From NCBI RefSeq assembly GCF_965655635.1, contig NZ_CBFHHE010000004.1:51376-115375 (forward strand): 64,000 nucleotides of DNA. The letters are read 5' to 3'. Positions within the stretch are counted from its first letter, which is position 1. The number at the start of each line of letters is the position of its first letter. The notes under the pieces are model-generated. The model was not told the DNA's origin. It searched no databases and worked only from the letters and a program-made list of their open reading frames with translations. A program made the position numbers and the translations under genes. Of the stretch, positions 16,897 to 26,654 are shown piece by piece. This DNA comes from Nereida sp965655635. Lineage in GTDB: Bacteria > Pseudomonadota > Alphaproteobacteria > Rhodobacterales > Rhodobacteraceae.

Positions 16897-19332
16897 ATGA
16901 GAGATCAGGCGCGCGTAGTGGTTATTGGTGGCGGTATCGCTGGATGTTCAGCGCTCTACCACCTTACGCAAGAAGGCTGGACCGACGTTATGCTGATTGA
17001 GCGTGACGAGTTGACATCTGGCACCACTTGGCACTCAGCCGCCCAGGTCACCAACTTTGGTACGACCCAAACGATGGTCGGCCTGAAGACACACTCGATC
17101 AATCTATACAAAGAGCTGCGCGACGACCCCGAATACCCCGTCGGCTATAATTATGGCGACGGGGGCATCCGCCTTGCCAATACAGAAGCGCAAATGGATG
17201 GATACCGGCAGTTCACATCAATGGCAGCGGGCATGGATGTTGAATTTGAGGTACTTGATGCTGATGAATGCGCGCGGCGGCACCCACTTATTTCGACAGA
17301 TAATCTGCTCGGAGGTCTATGGGATCCAACTGACGGCCATATTGATCCCGCACAGTTGTGCCAAGCACTGGCTCGTCGTGCGCGTCTTGCCGGCGCTGAA
17401 GTTAACCGCCACACGCCAGTCACAGGGCTCACTCAACATGCGGACAGCACATGGACCGTCCACACTGAGAAGGGTGACGTAAAGTGCGAAATTATCGTGA
17501 ACGCAGGCGGCTACAGGTGCAATGAGATTGGCGCGATGATGGGCGTCCAGCACCCAGTTGCATCAATGGAACACCAGTATTTTCTAACCGAAGACATCCC
17601 TGCGATTGCTGAGGCAGGTCACCGGATGCCACTGCTGCGTTGCCCGATCAGCGACTATTACTCACGCCAAGAAAAGGGTGGGTTGCTGCTTGGATTTTAT
17701 GAACAGGATTGCCGGACTTGGGGGATGGACGGCATTGATCCTAAATTTACGAATGCGCTGTGCCCAGATGATTTAGATCGCGTCACTGATGTCCTTGAAG
17801 GTGCGTTTGAGCGGATGCCAGTGTTGATGGAAACAGGCATTCGCGAAGTGGTAAACGGCCCCATTACCTACACCATTGATGGCGCGCCTCTTGTTGGCCC
17901 GATCCCCAGAAAACGAAACGCATTCTGCATCATTGGTCTGCGCGCAGGTCTGGGTGAAGGGGGCGGCCATGGCTGGCTCTTGGCGCAGCAGATCGTTCAC
18001 GGTGAAGCGCAATATGACACGTGGGTTATCGATCCGCGGCGCTTTACCGGTCATGCGACTGTCGAGTTAACGGCACTCAAAGCGATCGAGGACTATCAAA
18101 ACGAATTCCGCTTCCATTTCCCACATGAACACCGTCCCGCCGGACGCCCCATGAAAACAACACCACTCACACAGGTCCTTGTCTCTGAAGGGGCGGAAAT
18201 GGGCACCATCAACGGTTGGGAGCGGGTTGATTACATCAAACCGACACCAGATTTCAAAGAAATTCTTGGGTTCAAGTTTAACGAAGTCCACGGCGTTGTG
18301 GCTAAAGAAGTCGCTGCAATCTCAACGAACGTTGGGATGACAGAGGTTTCGGGGTTCAACCGCTTTGAACTGACGGGCGCGGATGTCCACAGCTTTCTTG
18401 ATCGTATGATGTGCGGCACTGTCAGCAAGCGCGAGGGCCGTGTGGGCCTAGGCTATCTTCTAAACAATCACGGCCTGCTCAAAGCCGAAGCAACAATTGC
18501 GAATATCCCTGCGTCTGATCGTGGCCCAAAACGTGTTTGGTACGGGTCGGCTGCGGCCTCTGAATACCACGATATGGATTGGCTAAAAGCGCATATCAAA
18601 GCAGACGAAGACGTCGAAATTCGCTCACTTACAAACGCACAAACGATCCTTGTGATTGCCGGACCAAACGCGCGCGATGTTTTGTCTATGGCTGCTCGCG
18701 GGGACTGGTCGCGTGAGGCATTTCCATGGCTGTCCGTGCGTGAAACTCACATCGGAATTGCGCCCGCGACTGTGCTTGGCGTCAGTTTTTCAGGAGAGCT
18801 GGCCTATGAGATCCATGTTCCGAATGAAAGTTTACATGCGGCTTACGTTGCTCTGCGTAAGGCTGGCGAGGCGCATGGCATGACACTATTTGGATCACGG
18901 GCTGTGGAATCCATGCGAATGGAGAAAGGCTTTTTGCACTGGAAGTCCGATATTCTGACGGAATTTGATCCCTTTGAAACTGGACTAGAGCGTTTTGTCA
19001 GGCTCAACAAAGGCGACTTTATTGGTAAAGATGCACTTGAAAAACGTATGGTCGCTGGCCAACAGCATAAACTGGTGACGCTCATAATTGACGCAAAGCA
19101 CGCACCCGCCCACGGAGGCGCATCTGTACGTCTGGATGGGCGGATTATCGGGACCGTAACTTCCGGGGACTGGGGCCACCGCGTAGATAAAAACCTTGCC
19201 TACGCATTTATAGAGCCTGAATTTTCTCAAGTAGGCACAACAATGACGGTCGATATTATTGGCGAAGCATTCGCAGCCGAAGTCATCGAAAGCGGACCGT
19301 ACGATCCCTATTATAGCCGCATTCGCAGCTAA
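16897..19332 (+). CDS. GcvT-type FAD-dependent oxidoreductase (dimethylglycine/sarcosine dehydrogenase family)
   Basis: The protein has 811 residues in two parts. Residues 1-390 are a DAO-type flavin domain with GGGIAG at 11-16 and a TTWHSA motif whose His46 is positioned for covalent FAD, as in dimethylglycine dehydrogenase. Residues 430-800 are a tetrahydrofolate-binding GcvT domain plus C-terminal barrel. It probably oxidatively demethylates an N-methylated amino acid and hands the C1 unit to folate. Substrate cannot be told from sequence. Its end overlaps the convergent sulfatase gene by 4 nt. Confidence 0.82.
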   Translation: MRDQARVVVIGGGIAGCSALYHLTQEGWTDVMLIERDELTSGTTWHSAAQVTNFGTTQTMVGLKTHSINLYKELRDDPEYPVGYNYGDGGIRLANTEAQMDGYRQFTSMAAGMDVEFEVLDADECARRHPLISTDNLLGGLWDPTDGHIDPAQLCQALARRARLAGAEVNRHTPVTGLTQHADSTWTVHTEKGDVKCEIIVNAGGYRCNEIGAMMGVQHPVASMEHQYFLTEDIPAIAEAGHRMPLLRCPISDYYSRQEKGGLLLGFYEQDCRTWGMDGIDPKFTNALCPDDLDRVTDVLEGAFERMPVLMETGIREVVNGPITYTIDGAPLVGPIPRKRNAFCIIGLRAGLGEGGGHGWLLAQQIVHGEAQYDTWVIDPRRFTGHATVELTALKAIEDYQNEFRFHFPHEHRPAGRPMKTTPLTQVLVSEGAEMGTINGWERVDYIKPTPDFKEILGFKFNEVHGVVAKEVAAISTNVGMTEVSGFNRFELTGADVHSFLDRMMCGTVSKREGRVGLGYLLNNHGLLKAEATIANIPASDRGPKRVWYGSAAASEYHDMDWLKAHIKADEDVEIRSLTNAQTILVIAGPNARDVLSMAARGDWSREAFPWLSVRETHIGIAPATVLGVSFSGELAYEIHVPNESLHAAYVALRKAGEAHGMTLFGSRAVESMRMEKGFLHWKSDILTEFDPFETGLERFVRLNKGDFIGKDALEKRMVAGQQHKLVTLIIDAKHAPAHGGASVRLDGRIIGTVTSGDWGHRVDKNLAYAFIEPEFSQVGTTMTVDIIGEAFAAEVIESGPYDPYYSRIRS

Positions 19333-20972
19333 GTTTCGGGTGTGAAATTTTGCGCGACGGGACCGCGGTAGGCTGTTATCATTTCCGGGTCTACTTCGGT
19401 GCCGTCCTTCAAGAACGGCAAAATTCCCTTGCGCAGTGACTTACCGCGCATCGCAGCGATATCGTCATCTGACCGCGTAACCCTTTGTGACATGCGTCGG
19501 CCCCACTTTGCCAAATAACCGTAAAGCCGGTCGATTTCAGCCTGATGTGTTGACCCTTTTGCAAGGTCGTGCACCTCGTTTGGGTCAATCTTCAAATCGA
19601 ACAACATTGGACGGAAGCCCCCTTCCGCATGCATCATTTTGAAACGGCCATCAAACACCATGAATAGCCTCGCATCCCGGGGTTCAAGGCCCAACTTGAC
19701 TGCCTGTGGTGTCGTTGAAAAATCATATTCGCTGATTGCGTAATCTCGGGTTTTTGTAGGCTGACCATGCAGAAACGGTACAAGGCTTTGGCCTTCAAGG
19801 ATGTGAGCAGCGATTGTGCCACCGGCCACATCTACAAACGTAGGAACAAGATCAATAGCCTCGACGAGCGCATCGCACGTCGTGCCGCGCGTTGCATCTG
19901 CACTGCTCCGAGGATCAAAAATAATCATCGGCACTTTAACGGATGGCTCGTGAAAAAGATCCTTCTCACCAAGCCAATGATCCCCAAGAAAATCGCCATG
20001 ATCTGACGTGAGAACGATCATCGTATCATCCAACTTGCCTGTCACTTCAAGGTGATCCAGAAGACGACCCAAGTGATCATCACACTGCTTGATCAAGCCC
20101 ATGTAAGCCGGCACCACTTTGGCACGCACATCATCATGTTGGAAAGCCGCTGCAATTTTATTGCCCATATATGCGTCATAAACGGGGTGTGCGTTTTCAC
20201 GCTCAACCGGATCACGGTTAGGTGGCAGAACGTGCTCGGGCTCGAATATATTATGGTAGGGTGCGGGCACAATATAGGGCCAATGGGGCTTGATATAACT
20301 GACATGAGCGCACCAGGGCCCCTCAGCCGTATCGACAAATTTGATAGCCTCAGAGGTCAGCCACGCGGTCTCACTGTCTTCTTCGCGAATGTTTGCCGGC
20401 CTATCCGCATTATCAAACATCCAACCCGAGGCTTGCTCACCGTCTTGCAGACCAGCATTCGCATGAGCGGCCCACGGATTATCCGCCTCATATCCTTTGG
20501 TCTTAAGGTACTCATTATAGGGCGAGCGTTGCTCGTCGTAAAATCCATCAGGACCTTGTGCCCAAAGCCCATCATCACGAATAACAACGTCAAAACCACA
20601 TTCCGCTTGGCGGGCACCAATCACGCTATCGGCCGCAAGGCCCAAACGCGCCATGCCTTCTGAATCTACGCGCATATGGGTTTTGCCGATCAAGTAGCAA
20701 TCCATCCCTGCTTTGCGCAAATGATCCCCCATCGTCATTTCACCCACACGCAGCGGAAAACCGTTCCATTGTGCCCCGTGGGATGACGTATAGCGGCCTG
20801 TGTAAAAGCTCATCCGGCTGGCACCGCAAATAGGTGATTGAACATATGCGTTCGTAAACCGCACTCCCATTTGCGCAACTCGGTCAAAATTTGGCGTGGA
20901 CAGGTACGGGTGGCCAGCGCAACTCAAGTAATCGAACCGTAGTTGGTCATACATGATGAAAAGGATGTTCAT
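19329..20972 (-). CDS. Sulfatase (arylsulfatase / choline-sulfatase-like)
   Basis: The protein has 547 residues of the alkaline-phosphatase-type sulfatase superfamily. Cys49 in ICGASR fits the C-x-A/P-S-R formylglycine motif. Metal ligands are suggested by Asp9 near the N-terminus and by TSDHGDFLGDH (about 309). No signal peptide is visible, so it acts in the cytoplasm on an imported sulfate ester. The ATG at 20972 is preferred because homology begins there; an upstream TTG at 21014 adds 14 unlikely residues. Divergent from the LacI gene, with a LacI-type operator between, it may be co-regulated with the polyol operon. Confidence 0.8.
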   Translation of the reverse strand: MNILFIMYDQLRFDYLSCAGHPYLSTPNFDRVAQMGVRFTNAYVQSPICGASRMSFYTGRYTSSHGAQWNGFPLRVGEMTMGDHLRKAGMDCYLIGKTHMRVDSEGMARLGLAADSVIGARQAECGFDVVIRDDGLWAQGPDGFYDEQRSPYNEYLKTKGYEADNPWAAHANAGLQDGEQASGWMFDNADRPANIREEDSETAWLTSEAIKFVDTAEGPWCAHVSYIKPHWPYIVPAPYHNIFEPEHVLPPNRDPVERENAHPVYDAYMGNKIAAAFQHDDVRAKVVPAYMGLIKQCDDHLGRLLDHLEVTGKLDDTMIVLTSDHGDFLGDHWLGEKDLFHEPSVKVPMIIFDPRSSADATRGTTCDALVEAIDLVPTFVDVAGGTIAAHILEGQSLVPFLHGQPTKTRDYAISEYDFSTTPQAVKLGLEPRDARLFMVFDGRFKMMHAEGGFRPMLFDLKIDPNEVHDLAKGSTHQAEIDRLYGYLAKWGRRMSQRVTRSDDDIAAMRGKSLRKGILPFLKDGTEVDPEMITAYRGPVAQNFTPET

Positions 20973-21204
20973 TTCTTGGTGCTGCCCTGTCTTGTAGACT
21001 TTGATTTCCACCAAGGCTTAGCACGCCAAGACAGGCTATTCACCACTGATAGTACATTTCTGGACCGACGGAATTATGCGGTTTGCACCTGATCCGCACT
21101 ACGTGATCCAATTCATCAAAGTTTAAGATCGAAAGCCAGAATGCGAAAAAGCAAAAGACATCTTCCCTTGACTAGGTATAGATTTGCCCCTTAGCTTACT
21201 ATTA

Positions 21205-21218
21205 TTAGCGCGCGCTAA
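21205..21218. promoter_or_regulatory. Palindromic LacI-type operator upstream of the regulator and sulfatase
   Basis: TTAGCGCGCGCTAA is a perfect 14-bp palindrome with a central CG, typical of LacI-family operators. It lies 23 nt before the regulator start and in the divergent region shared with the sulfatase. A close copy (12 of 14 bases) lies before smoE. Confidence 0.7.
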
Positions 21219-21241
21219 AAATCAAAATATCAGGTGATAAA

Positions 21242-22273
21242 ATGGGACAACCAAAAATTCGCAATATGGAAGAATTCGCAAACATAAGCGGAATTTCTCG
21301 CCCAACTGTCTCAAAATATTTCAACAACCCTGAAAGCGTACGCACGTCGACCCGAACAAAGATTGAAGCTGCCCTGAAGCGGTACGATTATCAGCCTAAC
21401 GTTTTTGCGATGAACCAAAATAGGCGCACGACCAAGAACATTGGCGTGGTTGTTCCAAACCTCGCCGACCCCTTCTTTTCGGAGATTGGGCGGCGCGTCG
21501 AATTGGCCTGTATTGATGCTGGCTACAGCCCCATCTTGCTCAGCTCACACGGCAGCCCTGAGATGGAGCGGGACAATCTCACATCCTTACGCGCGCTCAA
21601 ACCGGCTGGTGTCTTGCTTGCGCCGTTCGGACGCATGTCGGATGTTGAGGCCGTACAGACCTTTGACGCCGATTTCCCACTCGTACTATTTGACGCAAAT
21701 ATGAGCAGTATCGGCCACGCATTTGTTGGAACAGACAATGCCCAAAGCGTTGATTTAATGGTGGAATACCTTAGTCGCAGTGGCGAAGCGCCTTGCTTCT
21801 TTGAAATGAAGTCACCAACAAACCCCAATGCCAACAAGCGCCGCCAGGCCTATCTCGAAAGTATGGAACGTCACGGCCATGTGCCGCGTATCTATCAAGC
21901 TGACGGTGAGGGCTGGAACTTTGAGGAAATTGGCAAGGTTGAAGGTGGACGCCTTCTGGCCGCTAAGTCTTTTGAGACCAACACTATTCTTTGCAGTAAT
22001 GATCGCCTTGCTATTGGGATGTTGTCGGCGGCCTATGACCTAGGTTTACGTGTAGGGCATGGTCCGGAGTGTGACTTGCGCATTGCAGGACACGACGATC
22101 ACCCGTTCTCTAAATTCACCTGCCCGCCGCTCACTACGATTGCTCAAGACTATGAGGCAATCGCGAATCGTGCGGTGCGTGAGTTGTTCAGCACGTTGAA
22201 GGCCGAAGATCGGACAAAAGATCGCTCAGAGACAACTTTTGACGGCCGTCTTATTATGCGCGAGTCCGCCTAA
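21242..22273 (+). CDS. LacI-family transcriptional regulator
   Basis: The protein has 343 residues. The N-terminal helix-turn-helix reads MEEFANISGISRPTVSKYFNNPESV (split around residues 8-32) with the hinge helix near 50-60. A periplasmic-binding-protein-like effector domain follows (about 62-340). It sits directly before the smo operon and between the two matching operators, so it is probably the local repressor responding to a polyol or a derivative. Confidence 0.88.
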   Translation: MGQPKIRNMEEFANISGISRPTVSKYFNNPESVRTSTRTKIEAALKRYDYQPNVFAMNQNRRTTKNIGVVVPNLADPFFSEIGRRVELACIDAGYSPILLSSHGSPEMERDNLTSLRALKPAGVLLAPFGRMSDVEAVQTFDADFPLVLFDANMSSIGHAFVGTDNAQSVDLMVEYLSRSGEAPCFFEMKSPTNPNANKRRQAYLESMERHGHVPRIYQADGEGWNFEEIGKVEGGRLLAAKSFETNTILCSNDRLAIGMLSAAYDLGLRVGHGPECDLRIAGHDDHPFSKFTCPPLTTIAQDYEAIANRAVRELFSTLKAEDRTKDRSETTFDGRLIMRESA

Positions 22274-22304
22274 GTCCTTGATTGAACGCCCGCTTTAAAT
22301 AAAA

Positions 22305-22318
22305 TTTACGCGCGCTAA
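22305..22318. promoter_or_regulatory. Second LacI-type operator, upstream of smoE
   Basis: TTTACGCGCGCTAA matches the operator at 21205 in 12 of 14 positions. It lies 70 nt before the smoE start, a good position for repression of the transport operon. Confidence 0.6.
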
Positions 22319-22387
22319 TTTATAATTGACTTCGCGTTGCCGTATCACCTAGTATAATTCTCATGACCCAAAGAGGAGGAAATTTGG

Positions 22388-23680
22388 ATGTCTATCAAGA
22401 AAGCATTATACGCAGCTACAGCGATGTCACTTTTTGCAGCCGGCGGCGCGATTGCAGACGGTCACTCAAAAGAATTGACGATTGCGATCGTAAACAACGG
22501 TCACATGATCAACATGCAGAAAGTTGCAGAAGCTTACACAGAAGAAACAGGCGTTAAGCTGAACTGGGTTTCTCTGGAGGAAGGTGTTCTGCGTGAGCAA
22601 GTAACGTCCGACACAGCAACCGGTGGTGGCCAATACGACATCATCAATATCGGCATGCAGGAAGCACCGATTTGGGGTGCAGCTGGCTGGATCGAACCCC
22701 TAGAGTTTGGCGCAGACTACGACGTTGACGACATCCTGCCGGCTATGCGCGCCGGCTTATCACACGAAGGCACGCTTTATGCAGCACCATTTTATGGTGA
22801 AAGTTCAATGGTTATGTACCGCAAAGACCTGACAGACGCAGCTGGCGTGACAATTGCTGACAATGATAGCTGGGAAAACATTACAGCTGCGGCTGCAGCA
22901 ATGCACGATCCAGACAACGGCGTCTATGGTGCCTGTTTGCGCGGGAAGCCAGGCTGGGGAGATGGCATGGCATTCGTAACAACCGTCGCAAACTCTTTTG
23001 GAGCAGCCTGGTTTGACAAAGATTACAATCCTACGCTGAATACACCAGAATGGAATGCAGCGGTTACAATGTATGTGAACCTGCTAAACAACTACGGCCC
23101 TCCAGGTTCTGAAGGCAACTCTTTTAACGAGATCCTTGCTCTTTATAACGAAGACAAATGTGGCCTCTGGATTGACGCAACAATTGCCGCTTCCTTCCTT
23201 GAAAACGAAAACGTTGCGTATGCTCAGTCTCCAAATGCTGGTAACCCAGTAGGTGCAAATTGGCTATGGGCATGGGCAATGGCGATCCCTGCTGGTTCCC
23301 CAAATGCAGACGAGTCTCAGAAGTTCATTGAGTGGGCAACATCTAAAGAGTACGTTCAAGCTGTAGGTAACCACCCAGACTTTGGTTGGGGATCAGTGCC
23401 AACAGGACAGCGTGCCTCTACGTATGCGATCCCTGAATTCCAAGCCGTTGCGAAGTTCGCAGCAGCTGAAATGGCTGCAATCGACTCAGCAGCTCCTGAA
23501 GCAACAGATTTGAAGCCATATGTTGGCGTACAATTTGTAGCGATCCCTGAGTTCCCAGAGGTTGGTTCCGCAGTTTCTCAAGAGATTGCAGCAGCATTGT
23601 CTGGTGCAAAGTCTGTCGAAGATGCATTGGCAGCAGGTCAAGCCGCAGCTGAATCAATCATGACTGAAGCGGGCTACTAA
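22388..23680 (+). CDS. smoE: Polyol ABC transporter substrate-binding protein
   Basis: The 430-residue precursor has a signal peptide ending near Ala23 and is an extracellular solute-binding protein of family 1. Sequence and gene order (binding protein, two permeases, ATPase, polyol dehydrogenase, mannitol 2-dehydrogenase) match the Rhodobacter smo/mtl operon for sorbitol and mannitol. A strong AGGAGG lies 8 nt before the ATG. A stable hairpin follows the gene and may raise its level over that of the permeases. Confidence 0.85.
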   Translation: MSIKKALYAATAMSLFAAGGAIADGHSKELTIAIVNNGHMINMQKVAEAYTEETGVKLNWVSLEEGVLREQVTSDTATGGGQYDIINIGMQEAPIWGAAGWIEPLEFGADYDVDDILPAMRAGLSHEGTLYAAPFYGESSMVMYRKDLTDAAGVTIADNDSWENITAAAAAMHDPDNGVYGACLRGKPGWGDGMAFVTTVANSFGAAWFDKDYNPTLNTPEWNAAVTMYVNLLNNYGPPGSEGNSFNEILALYNEDKCGLWIDATIAASFLENENVAYAQSPNAGNPVGANWLWAWAMAIPAGSPNADESQKFIEWATSKEYVQAVGNHPDFGWGSVPTGQRASTYAIPEFQAVAKFAAAEMAAIDSAAPEATDLKPYVGVQFVAIPEFPEVGSAVSQEIAAALSGAKSVEDALAAGQAAAESIMTEAGY

Positions 23681-23698
23681 GTTCTGCTTTAGGTTTTC

Positions 23699-23726
23699 GG
23701 AAGGCCCGGCTCTGGTCGGGCCTTCC
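23699..23726 (+). terminator. Intercistronic hairpin after smoE
   Basis: A perfect 10-bp stem (GGAAGGCCCG / CGGGCCTTCC) with an 8-nt loop follows the smoE stop by 18 nt. No long T-run follows. Such elements between binding-protein and permease genes usually act as partial terminators or block 3' decay, giving excess binding protein. Confidence 0.7.
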
Positions 23727-23850
23727 ACTTTAGACGAACAGTGGGCGTCGCGGCCCAGATCGACCGCCACACAACAGCATACCAATCACCATTCAGTTAA
23801 ATTACTCTTAGAACATCGCGAGCAACGTGCTTCGCAGGAGATCTCTAGTC

Positions 23851-24789
23851 ATGTCTAACAGAACGCTTCCACGCTTGCTTCAGTCTCCGGCAGTTGTCCT
23901 GCTGTTGATCTGGATGCTTGTGCCGCTTTCGATGACGCTTTATTTTTCGTTTATTCGCTATGTGCTGAATAACCTGCGCAAACCAGAGTGGACGACACCC
24001 GCCCTCAGTAACTGGCGTGGTTTTGGCAACTACGAATTTGTCCTGAAGTCCAAAGATTTTATTTTTGCGATCCAGAACAGCCTTCTGATTGTTTGCAGCA
24101 TTCTCTTCCTGACCGTGATCCTTGGCGTTCTGATCGCCGTGTTGATCAACAAGTCATTCCCCGGACAAGGCATCGTTCGCGTTCTCTTGATCTCTCCTTT
24201 CTTCGTCATGCCAGCGGTAAACGCAGTTTTGTGGATTAACATGATCCTTGACCCAGTTCTCGGCCTACAGGGCATCGCCGTCGGCAGTATAAACGACCTA
24301 GTCGATGGGCTGAGGGCCGCACCCGGTGTTGGCTGGTTCTTCTCGCTTTGGCCTGAATTGACCCCGATTTCATTCCGCGCAACGCAAACTTCTGCTTATG
24401 CGGTGATCATCATGGTCACATGGCAGTGGACTCCTTTTGCAATCTTGATCTTCATGACGTCCTTGCAGTCTGAGGATCAGCAACAAAAAGAAGCTGCCAT
24501 CCTTGATGGGGCAAGCACGTGGTCGCAGTTCCGCTTTTTGACGCTACCGCATCTGGGTCGTCCCATTGCGATTGTGGTGATGATCCAAGCGATTTTCCAC
24601 CTCTCGCTTTATGCGGAAATCGAAATCGTAAGCCGCGGCAACGGGAATAAAAACTTGCCTTATTTGATTGGTGAATTTGCCAACAACAACATCGGTGCAG
24701 CTTCCGCGACAGGAATCTTTGCCGTCATCCTAGCCAACATCGTAGCAATTTTCTTGCTGCGCATGGTTGGCAAGACATTGATGGAGTAA
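23851..24789 (+). CDS. smoF: Polyol ABC transporter permease
   Basis: This 312-residue inner-membrane permease of the MalF type has six main hydrophobic helices. The coupling-helix EAA motif reads EAAILDGASTWSQFR (about 220). The start at 23851 has an AGGAG upstream; the GTG at 23827 would precede that site and is less likely. It pairs with smoG, 5 nt downstream. Confidence 0.85.
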   Translation: MSNRTLPRLLQSPAVVLLLIWMLVPLSMTLYFSFIRYVLNNLRKPEWTTPALSNWRGFGNYEFVLKSKDFIFAIQNSLLIVCSILFLTVILGVLIAVLINKSFPGQGIVRVLLISPFFVMPAVNAVLWINMILDPVLGLQGIAVGSINDLVDGLRAAPGVGWFFSLWPELTPISFRATQTSAYAVIIMVTWQWTPFAILIFMTSLQSEDQQQKEAAILDGASTWSQFRFLTLPHLGRPIAIVVMIQAIFHLSLYAEIEIVSRGNGNKNLPYLIGEFANNNIGAASATGIFAVILANIVAIFLLRMVGKTLME

Positions 24790-24794
24790 CGGAC

Positions 24795-25628
24795 ATGGCG
24801 ATTGTTGCACAGTCTTCGAAATACGGACAAATCAGCCGCACTCTTTTGGCCTGGATTGTTGGATTATTGTTCTTCTTCCCCATCTTCTGGCTTGTTCTTA
24901 CAAGTTTTAAGACAGATGCGGATGCGGTGAAGCCAGAATTCTTGTTCTTCTTCACGCCGACGCTAGAGAATTATACCAACATGACCGACAACTATGACTA
25001 CTGGCGCTTTGCGACCAACTCAGTCATCACTTCGGTGTTCGCGACGATCTTCGCGCTCGCAGTTGGTATTCCGTGTGCCTACTCCATGGCGTTCAACCCA
25101 ACACGCGCAACTAAAGATGTCCTGATGTGGATGCTCTCAACCAAGATGCTGCCCGCAGCGGCAGTCCTTTACCCGATGACCTTCCTGACCAAAAGTCTGG
25201 GGCTGTTTGATACGCACTTCATGGTCATTCTGGTTCTGTGCCTGATTAACGTTCCGATCGTGATCTGGATGCTTTTCACCTACTTCAAAGAGATCCCAAA
25301 AGAGATCATCGAAGCAGGCCAAATGGACGGCGTGAACACATGGGGAGAGATCAAAGAGATCCTCATCCCACTCGCATGGGGCGGCATCGCATCAACAGCA
25401 TTGCTCTGCTTTATCTTTTGCTGGAACGAAGCGTATTGGACGGTTCGCTTAACGACAACAGACGCCGCGACCCTGTCAAAACTCATCGAAGGGAACCGCG
25501 CACCAGAGGGTCTATTTTTTGGACGTCTCTCCGCTGTCTCCGCAGCTGCTGTTGGCCCAATCATTGTCTTGGGCTGGTTCTGTCAAAAACAATTGGTCCA
25601 AGGCCTCAGCTTTGGCGCCGTCAAGTAA
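24795..25628 (+). CDS. smoG: Polyol ABC transporter permease
   Basis: This is the second permease, of the MalG type, with 277 residues and six helices. Its EAA loop includes EAGQMDGVNTWGEIKEILIP (about 174-193). It forms the transmembrane channel with SmoF and ends 21 nt before smoK. Confidence 0.85.
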   Translation: MAIVAQSSKYGQISRTLLAWIVGLLFFFPIFWLVLTSFKTDADAVKPEFLFFFTPTLENYTNMTDNYDYWRFATNSVITSVFATIFALAVGIPCAYSMAFNPTRATKDVLMWMLSTKMLPAAAVLYPMTFLTKSLGLFDTHFMVILVLCLINVPIVIWMLFTYFKEIPKEIIEAGQMDGVNTWGEIKEILIPLAWGGIASTALLCFIFCWNEAYWTVRLTTTDAATLSKLIEGNRAPEGLFFGRLSAVSAAAVGPIIVLGWFCQKQLVQGLSFGAVK

Positions 25629-25649
25629 TACCTAGAATAGGATAATATC

Positions 25650-26654
25650 ATGGGACGTATCGTACTTGAACAAGTGACCAAGAGCTTTGGTGAAACACAA
25701 GTCATCCCTCCATTGGATCTCACAATTGAAGACAGTGAATTTGCAGTCTTTGTTGGGCCATCAGGCTGCGGGAAGTCAACTCTGCTGCGCTTAATCGCAG
25801 GGCTTGAGGACACAACATCCGGCAAGGTTTTGATCGACGACGAAGACGTAACTTCAGTCTCTCCTTCCAAACGCGGCCTAGCGATGGTGTTTCAGTCCTA
25901 TGCACTTTACCCGCATATGACAGTGCGCAAGAACATCGCCTTTCCGATGCGTATGGCAGGCATGAGCGAGGAAGAGCAGAACAAGCGTATTGAGGCGGCG
26001 GCTGCCTCTTTGAACCTCACTGATTATCTGGACCGCAAGCCGGGCCAATTATCTGGCGGTCAGCGTCAGCGTGTGGCCATTGGCCGAGCGATTGTGCGAG
26101 ATCCGTCTGCATTCCTCTTTGACGAGCCGCTCTCAAACCTTGACGCGGCATTGCGCGTTGGGATGCGTCTTGAGATCACAGAGATGCATGAGCGTATGCA
26201 GACAACGATGATTTACGTGACGCACGACCAAGTCGAAGCGATGACGATGGCCAATAAAATCGTCGTGCTGCAAGCAGGCGTAATTGAGCAAGTCGGCTCG
26301 CCACTGGAACTATATCACAAGCCGCGCAACAAGTTTGTCGCTGGTTTCATTGGTAGCCCAAAGATGAATCTGATCGAAGGTGCAGTAGCTAAAAAATATG
26401 GCGCTGAAACGATTGGCATTCGTCCAGAGCATGTGACTGCCTCTAAAACCAGTGGCCTTTGGCAAGGCACGGTTGGTGTGGCCGAGCATCTGGGGTCTGA
26501 TACCTTCGTCCACGTCCATGGCATCGAAGACTGTGACCCAATGACAGTCCGCGCAGCGGGAGATGCTACATTCAAGCATGGTGAAGAGATTTTCCTCACA
26601 CCAGACGAAACGCAGCTTCACAAGTTCGACACAGCTGGATTGCGGATCGAGTAA
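25650..26654 (+). CDS. smoK: Polyol ABC transporter ATP-binding protein
   Basis: This is an ATPase of the MalK/UgpC type with 334 residues. Walker A is GPSGCGKST (about 37-45), the ABC signature is LSGGQRQR (about 134), Walker B is FLFDEP (about 155), and the switch histidine is in VTHDQ. A C-terminal TOBE regulatory domain follows (about 235-330). The TAA stop overlaps the next start as TAATG. Confidence 0.9.
   Translation: MGRIVLEQVTKSFGETQVIPPLDLTIEDSEFAVFVGPSGCGKSTLLRLIAGLEDTTSGKVLIDDEDVTSVSPSKRGLAMVFQSYALYPHMTVRKNIAFPMRMAGMSEEEQNKRIEAAAASLNLTDYLDRKPGQLSGGQRQRVAIGRAIVRDPSAFLFDEPLSNLDAALRVGMRLEITEMHERMQTTMIYVTHDQVEAMTMANKIVVLQAGVIEQVGSPLELYHKPRNKFVAGFIGSPKMNLIEGAVAKKYGAETIGIRPEHVTASKTSGLWQGTVGVAEHLGSDTFVHVHGIEDCDPMTVRAAGDATFKHGEEIFLTPDETQLHKFDTAGLRIE

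Noticed and set aside
20052..20663. A 203-codon open frame antisense to the sulfatase
   Set aside because: Composition is odd and it has no family resemblance; the sulfatase on the other strand is clearly real.
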